10,188 bases of DNA, taken from contig JAUZEI010000468.1 of the NCBI GenBank assembly GCA_030839105.1, positions 1-10,188 of the forward strand, given 5' to 3'. Of this stretch, positions 7,436-10,188 are shown piece by piece (the first letter of the stretch is position 1; each line of letters begins with the position of its first letter). Under the pieces are notes generated by a model. The model saw only the letters and a program-made list of their open reading frames with translations, made no database searches and was not told where the DNA came from. The DNA is from Actinomycetota bacterium (GTDB taxonomy: Bacteria; Actinomycetota; Acidimicrobiia; IMCC26256; PALSA-610). Position numbers and translations under genes: made by a program.

Positions 7436-8148
7436 GCGGGCCTCCGATGTGCGTTGGCGGTCTCGGGGTCTCTCCACCACCACGCGTCGTCGTCCGGCTT
7501 CGGATGCTCGGGATAGATAGCGCGCGCCCGGGCCACGCATTCGGTGATCGCGTCCATGATTCGCAATGTGGCCTCGCGTGGGTGGTCGCCCTCGGCGATG
7601 TGCACAGGTGCGCCTACAACGGCGACCTCCGCGATCCCCCATTTCCAATGCGGTTTGCGGCCCTTCGTCAACAGCCGGTGTGTCCCCCACAGTCCGACGG
7701 GCACGATCGGGACCCCGGACGCCTGCGCGAGCCGTGCCGTTCCCGACTTGCCGCGCATCGGTTCGAAGTCTTCGGAGATCGTGCCCTCCGGGAACACCGT
7801 GACGCACTCGCCGTTCCGCAGCGCCTCGACCGCGGCCGACAGCGCGCCCGAGGAATCGGCCGTGCCGCGGTAGACCGGAATCTGATGCGCGGCGCGCAGC
7901 AGTGCACCGAGGACGGGGTTCTTGAACAACTCCGCCTTGGCGAGGAAGCGGATGCGACGATCACGTTGGTCGGCCACCCAGGCAAGGGTCAACGGGTCGA
8001 GATAGGAGACGTGATTACTCGCGAGGATGGTCGATCCGTGCATCGGTATGTTCGACGCACCCTCTATCGTCCAGTGCAACCCGTAGCGGAGCCAGGGCTG
8101 GAACACCGCCTTGGCGGCGGGATACACCGCGTCCACGGTCGGTAGCAT
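7432..8148 (-). CDS. plsC: 1-acyl-sn-glycerol-3-phosphate acyltransferase (PlsC family)
   Basis: A 238-aa acyltransferase of the LPLAT/PlsC family that transfers an acyl chain to lysophosphatidate at the membrane. Motif I is NHVSYLD (HX4D; His46, Asp51). Motif II is IPVYRG (90-95), motif III FPEGT (119-123) and motif IV VPIVPVG (146-152). The protein lacks a strong N-terminal transmembrane helix; a short hydrophobic stretch near residues 9-22 could attach it to the membrane. The C-terminal tail (HPKPDDDAWWWRDPETANAH) is polar with a WWW cluster. It is the first gene of the four-gene minus-strand operon. ATG 8148 is only 8 bp from the divergent fbiD start; GTG 8136 is a possible alternative. 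Exact acyl specificity cannot be told from sequence. Confidence 0.92.
   Translation of the reverse strand: MLPTVDAVYPAAKAVFQPWLRYGLHWTIEGASNIPMHGSTILASNHVSYLDPLTLAWVADQRDRRIRFLAKAELFKNPVLGALLRAAHQIPVYRGTADSSGALSAAVEALRNGECVTVFPEGTISEDFEPMRGKSGTARLAQASGVPIVPVGLWGTHRLLTKGRKPHWKWGIAEVAVVGAPVHIAEGDHPREATLRIMDAITECVARARAIYPEHPKPDDDAWWWRDPETANAHRRPA
8143..8148 (+). promoter_or_regulatory. Candidate -10 hexamer (TAGCAT) for leaderless fbiD transcription
   Basis: TAGCAT matches TANNNT and lies 8 nt before the fbiD ATG at 8157, so transcription would begin at or next to the start codon. The hexamer overlaps the start codon of divergent plsC (8146-8148). No clear -35 element is seen at the expected distance. 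The surrounding 16 bp (8145-8160) form an imperfect palindrome, GCAT-A-CG-AG-CG-A-ATGC, with the two start codons at its ends. Confidence 0.4.
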
Positions 8149-8156
8149 ACGAGCGA

Positions 8157-8759
8157 ATGCCGAGTCGATCCCACAACGACGCGGGGATCGTGGTCCCGCT
8201 CCGGTCGTTCACCTTGGGGAAGGCGCGGCTCGCAGCGGTGCTCTCCGAGCCGGATCGTGAAGCTCTGGCTCGGTCGATGGCCGAGAACGTGGTCGACGCG
8301 GCGGGCGGCCGTGCCGTCGCGATCGTGTCCAGCGCGCCCGAGGTCGTCGCCTGGGCGCGCGACCGAGGCTGCGATGTCGTCGACGATCCCGGCTCGCTCG
8401 ACGCATCGGCTGCGGCCGGTCGGGCATGGGCCGAAGCGCGCGGCCTGATCCGTTACGCGGTCGTGCACGCCGATCTTCCGCTGGCCGAATCCCTCGATGC
8501 AGTGGTCGACGACGGCGCTGATCCGGTGGCGGTGATCGTTCCCGACCATCGCGACGACGGCACCCCCGTCTTGTCGCTACCGACCGCGGCGGCGTTCACG
8601 TTCGCGTACGGGCCCGACTCGGCCGCGCGGCACGCCGACGAAGCGCACCGCCGATCGCTCACGGTCCGGATCGTGCGCGATCCGGCGCTGGGCTTCGACG
8701 TCGATCTGGCCGTCGATCTCGCCGAACTCGAAGCACGGCGCCGTCTCCCGGCCCCATGA
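8157..8759 (+). CDS. fbiD: Phosphoenolpyruvate/2-phospho-L-lactate guanylyltransferase (F420 biosynthesis)
   Basis: A 200-aa CofC/FbiD-family enzyme. It activates phosphoenolpyruvate (as shown for mycobacterial FbiD) or 2-phospho-L-lactate (archaeal CofC) with GTP, making the donor for coenzyme F420. Sequence marks are the nucleotide-binding loop IVVPLRSFTLGKARLAAVLS (11-30), HADLP (104-108), DDGTPVLSLP (133-142), the substrate-side block FAYGPDSAARHADEA (148-162), and the acidic C-terminal FDVDLAVDLAEL (180-191) corresponding to the family's DIDtPeDL. It is full length. It is divergent from plsC/gpsA, an arrangement also found around fbiD in mycobacteria. The stop codon lies inside the first copy of the 12-bp tandem repeat, so the last residues (LPAP) may have been shaped by the repeat. 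In an actinobacterium the PEP substrate is more likely. Confidence 0.92.
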   Translation: MPSRSHNDAGIVVPLRSFTLGKARLAAVLSEPDREALARSMAENVVDAAGGRAVAIVSSAPEVVAWARDRGCDVVDDPGSLDASAAAGRAWAEARGLIRYAVVHADLPLAESLDAVVDDGADPVAVIVPDHRDDGTPVLSLPTAAAFTFAYGPDSAARHADEAHRRSLTVRIVRDPALGFDVDLAVDLAELEARRRLPAP

Positions 8760-8808
8760 CCGGCCCCATGACCGGCCCCATGACCGGCCCCAGGACCGGC
8801 CCCATGAC
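8749..8808. repeat. 12-bp tandem repeat, five copies
   Basis: CGGCCCCATGAC is repeated five times head to tail (8749, 8761, 8773, 8785, 8797). Copies 1, 2, 3 and 5 are identical, and copy 4 has GG for TG. A degenerate sixth copy (CGGGCCCGATGAC) follows at 8809. The first copy contains the fbiD stop codon, so the array begins in the last codons of that gene and fills the gap to the deacetylase. Each unit contains ATGA. The near identity suggests recent slippage or copy-number change. Function is unknown. Confidence 0.95.
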
Positions 8809-8862
8809 CGGGCCCGATGACGGCCGGATCCGGCCGATGATCCGCCCCGTCGAACGGGCGCG

Positions 8863-9588
8863 ATGACAGTCGCGGTCGATCTCCCGGTTCCGGCGCGAGC
8901 CCTCGCCGTCGGAGCCCATGCCGACGACATCGAGTTCGGGTGCGGTGCGACGATCGCGAAGTGGTCGGCAGCCGGCGCGCACGTGACGATGTGCATCTGC
9001 ACCGACGGTTCCAAGGGAACCTGGGACGGCGACGCCGACCTGGGGGCGCTCATTGCCGCGCGCGAAGAGGAACAGCGCGCCGCGGCCCAAGTCCTCGGCG
9101 CGAGCGAAGTGGTGTTCCTGCGGTACGTCGACGGCGAGCTCGACAGCGGCTTGGAGCCGCGCGCAAAAGTGTGCCGAGTGATCCGGGAGACACGTCCCGA
9201 TGTCGTGCTCGGCCACGATCCCTGGCAGCCGTATCGCATCCATCCCGACCACTATCACGCCGGCTCACTCGTCACGTCGGGCATCGTCGCGGCGCGCGAT
9301 CCGCAGTTCTTTCCCGATCAGGGTGTCGCGCCCCACCGGCCGTCGACATTGCTGTGCTTCGAACCGGGCCGCGTCGATCATGTCGAGAACGTCGACGGCT
9401 ACGTCGATCGCAAGGTCGAGGCACTGCTCGCGCATCGCAGCCAATGGCGTTCGACGATGGCGATCGACGATCGGCCCGATGATCAGCGACTCGCGTTCAC
9501 GCAGAAGCTGCTCGCCGAGGCGCGGGCGGCGGGCATCCGGGCCGGGCTACGCGCCGGCGAAGCCTTCGCCCGCATCGACAGCCTGTAG
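8863..9588 (+). CDS. PIG-L (LmbE-like) family N-deacetylase
   Basis: A 241-aa zinc-dependent deacetylase of the PIG-L/LmbE superfamily, whose members remove acetyl groups from N-acetylglucosaminyl conjugates (for example MshB, Mca, BshB). The metal and catalytic motif AHADDIE spans residues 18-24 (His19, Asp21 or Asp22). The second metal site is HPDHYHAG (127-134, with His130 the likely ligand). The strand motif VTMCICTDGSKGTW (41-54) and the segment RPDVVLGHDPWQPY (111-124) are also typical. Ala20 replaces the usual Pro of AHPDDxE. The substrate is not readable: MshB-type mycothiol synthesis is possible but no other mycothiol gene is in view. It lies 103 bp after fbiD on the same strand, with the tandem repeat between them and only a weak ribosome-binding site, so co-transcription is uncertain. 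Confidence 0.9.
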   Translation: MTVAVDLPVPARALAVGAHADDIEFGCGATIAKWSAAGAHVTMCICTDGSKGTWDGDADLGALIAAREEEQRAAAQVLGASEVVFLRYVDGELDSGLEPRAKVCRVIRETRPDVVLGHDPWQPYRIHPDHYHAGSLVTSGIVAARDPQFFPDQGVAPHRPSTLLCFEPGRVDHVENVDGYVDRKVEALLAHRSQWRSTMAIDDRPDDQRLAFTQKLLAEARAAGIRAGLRAGEAFARIDSL

Positions 9589-9626
9589 TCGACCCTTCCG
9601 CACGCGTCGCGAAACGGCTCCTGACG

Positions 9627-9661
9627 CGAAGAAAGGACCCGGTTGCCCGGGCCCTTCTTCG
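9627..9661. terminator. Hairpin terminator between convergent deacetylase and basic-repeat genes
   Basis: CGAAGAAAGG with its continuation (9627-9642) pairs with 9647-9661 around a TTGC loop. The stem has 14 pairs interrupted by one A-C mismatch and one bulged A. It lies in the 90-bp gap between the stops of two convergent genes. Only T-rich pieces, not a clean T run, follow on either strand, so it is a moderate intrinsic terminator that may act in both directions. Confidence 0.6.
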
Positions 9662-9678
9662 AAACTACGAACGCGAAG

Positions 9679-10035
9679 TTACTTTCTCTTCGCTGTGCGC
9701 TTGCGCGTCGTGCGACGCACCGCACGCTTGGCCGGGGCCTTCTTCGCGGCGCGCTTCTTGGTCGCCTTCCGCTTGGCCGGGGCCTTCTTGGCTGCCTTGC
9801 GCTTGGCGGGAGCCTTTTTCGTTGCCTTGCGCTTCGCGGTCTTCTTGGCCGCTTTACGCTTGACGGTCTTCTTGGCTGCCTTGCGCTTGGCCGGAGCCTT
9901 CTTCGCTGCCTTGCGCTTGGCGGTCTTCTTGGCCGCCTTACGCTTGGCGGGCGCCTTCTTCACGGCCTTGCGCTTGGCCGGAGCCTTCTTGGCAGCCCTT
10001 TTCTTCGTTGCCTTTTTAGCCGGAGGCACGGTCAC
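9679..10035 (-). CDS. Lysine/arginine/alanine-repeat histone H1-like protein (stand-alone HupB-tail-like)
   Basis: A 118-aa protein made almost only of K, R, A, P, T and V, with no acidic or aromatic residues. It consists of alternating 9-10 residue units (APAKRKAAKK and TAKRKAAKK with small variants), about nine in a row, ending RAVRRTTRKRTAKRK. This is the composition and period of the C-terminal tail of actinobacterial HupB and of histone H1-like proteins, which bind DNA without sequence specificity and compact it. No folded domain is present. There are three in-frame GTG codons at 10038, 10035 and 10029. The AGGAAAGG Shine-Dalgarno (10045-10038) overlaps the first, so 10035 or 10029 is more likely. 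It lies 88 bp downstream of a HU gene on the same strand. I infer that HU and this protein together do the job of fused HupB. The DNA-level repeats make it prone to length change. Confidence 0.82.
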   Translation of the reverse strand: MTVPPAKKATKKRAAKKAPAKRKAVKKAPAKRKAAKKTAKRKAAKKAPAKRKAAKKTVKRKAAKKTAKRKATKKAPAKRKAAKKAPAKRKATKKRAAKKAPAKRAVRRTTRKRTAKRK

Positions 10036-10037
10036 CA

Positions 10038-10045
10038 CCTTTCCT
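10038..10045 (-). promoter_or_regulatory. Strong Shine-Dalgarno that decides the start of the basic-repeat gene
   Basis: AGGAAAGG read on the minus strand is the clearest ribosome-binding site in the window. Its AGGA core is 6 nt from GTG 10035, and its last AGG is 8 nt from GTG 10029. It overlaps GTG 10038, arguing against that start. It directly abuts the 12-bp palindrome at 10045-10056. Confidence 0.6.
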
Positions 10046-10076
10046 GAGAGCTCTCACTCGGGGAAGTTCGAACTTC
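10045..10076. repeat. Two adjacent perfect palindromes in the HU/basic-repeat intergenic region
   Basis: TGAGAGCTCTCA (10045-10056, 12 bp) and GAAGTTCGAACTTC (10063-10076, 14 bp) are both perfect palindromes separated by 6 bp. They sit in the 88-bp gap between the HU stop and the downstream start. As RNA each would give a short 4-5 bp hairpin with a 4-nt loop. As DNA each could be a dimeric repressor site. The TTCGAA core resembles joined LexA half-sites, but the 4-bp spacing of the usual actinobacterial SOS box is absent. Confidence 0.7.
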
Positions 10077-10123
10077 ATAGGTCATTCGGTGCGCGAGGGA
10101 GTGCGACCCCACGCCCTACGCGA

Positions 10124-10188
10124 TCAGGACCCTTGCACCTGGGCTTTGAACTTCGAGCCCACGGAGAACTTCGCACTCTTGCGCTCCG
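10124..10188 (-). CDS. HU family DNA-binding protein, C-terminal 20 residues (partial)
   Basis: The fragment runs off the right edge of the window and ends at a TGA. The translated end contains RKSAKFSVGSKFKAQVQGS. It lines up with the last strand and helix of HU proteins (in Streptomyces and mycobacterial HU a segment like VPRFRAGQGFKDLVSG, with the F-x-x-G-x-x-F-K spacing). In mycobacterial HupB the chain would continue here into the lysine-rich tail. In this gene it stops, and the tail-like protein is a separate downstream gene. The identification rests on 20 residues, plus the conserved neighbourhood of fbiD and gpsA and the basic-repeat gene that follows. Confidence 0.7.
   Translation of the reverse strand, partial: ERKSAKFSVGSKFKAQVQGS

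Noticed and set aside
7436-7807. An N-terminal extension of gpsA to 7807.
   Set aside because: The extension lies wholly inside plsC in another frame, and the Rossmann motif starts correctly a few residues after GTG 7435.
8749-8820. The 12-bp array as a CRISPR or direct-repeat/spacer system.
   Set aside because: Units are head to tail with no spacers, far too short for CRISPR repeats, and no cas gene is in view.
9643-10047. A plus-strand Leu/Gly/Arg repeat ORF opposite the basic-repeat gene.
   Set aside because: Its repeats (LGRSLLRCLALGG) are just the complement of KRKAAKK-type codons. The minus strand has the Shine-Dalgarno, the HU neighbour and the family-like product.

Overview
The window is GC-rich, tightly packed bacterial DNA with many GTG starts, leaderless-looking promoters, an F420-biosynthesis gene and a HU protein next to a lysine/alanine-rich tail-like protein. 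This fits Actinomycetota. A deep, non-mycobacterial group such as Acidimicrobiia is my best guess, from gene content only. No mobile element, rRNA, tRNA or CRISPR array is visible.

Layout. Bases 1-3409 (+): a GH38 alpha-mannosidase whose 5' end is out of frame with its best start codon and which carries two tandem in-frame 93-bp repeats. A VOC (glyoxalase/bleomycin-resistance fold) protein follows 3 bp later. Bases 3410-3683: a small possible membrane-protein ORF on the minus strand. Bases 3684-4157 (+): a ParB-like-fold protein with a DGNHRYEAL motif. Bases 4133-4203: a large inverted repeat between convergent genes, probably a bidirectional terminator. Bases 8148-4210 (-): a four-gene operon, plsC > gpsA > uncharacterised 367-aa protein > class III adenylate cyclase, in which every junction is a 4-base GTGA stop/start overlap. 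Bases 8157-9588 (+): fbiD/cofC, a 12-bp tandem repeat, then a PIG-L (LmbE) deacetylase. Bases 10188-9679 (-): the C-terminal end of a HU protein, then a separate 118-aa lysine/arginine/alanine-repeat protein resembling the tail of actinobacterial HupB.

How they fit together. gpsA makes sn-glycerol-3-phosphate and plsC acylates lysophosphatidate, so the minus operon links phospholipid synthesis to an uncharacterised protein and a cAMP producer. fbiD acts in F420 biosynthesis. The order gpsA(-)/fbiD(+)/.../hup(-) matches the conserved actinobacterial neighbourhood known from M. tuberculosis (gpdA2-fbiD-ppk1-mutT1-hupB). That match supports reading the right-hand locus as a HupB that exists here as two genes, HU core and basic tail. 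This split, with two perfect palindromes between the two genes, is the most interesting item in the window.
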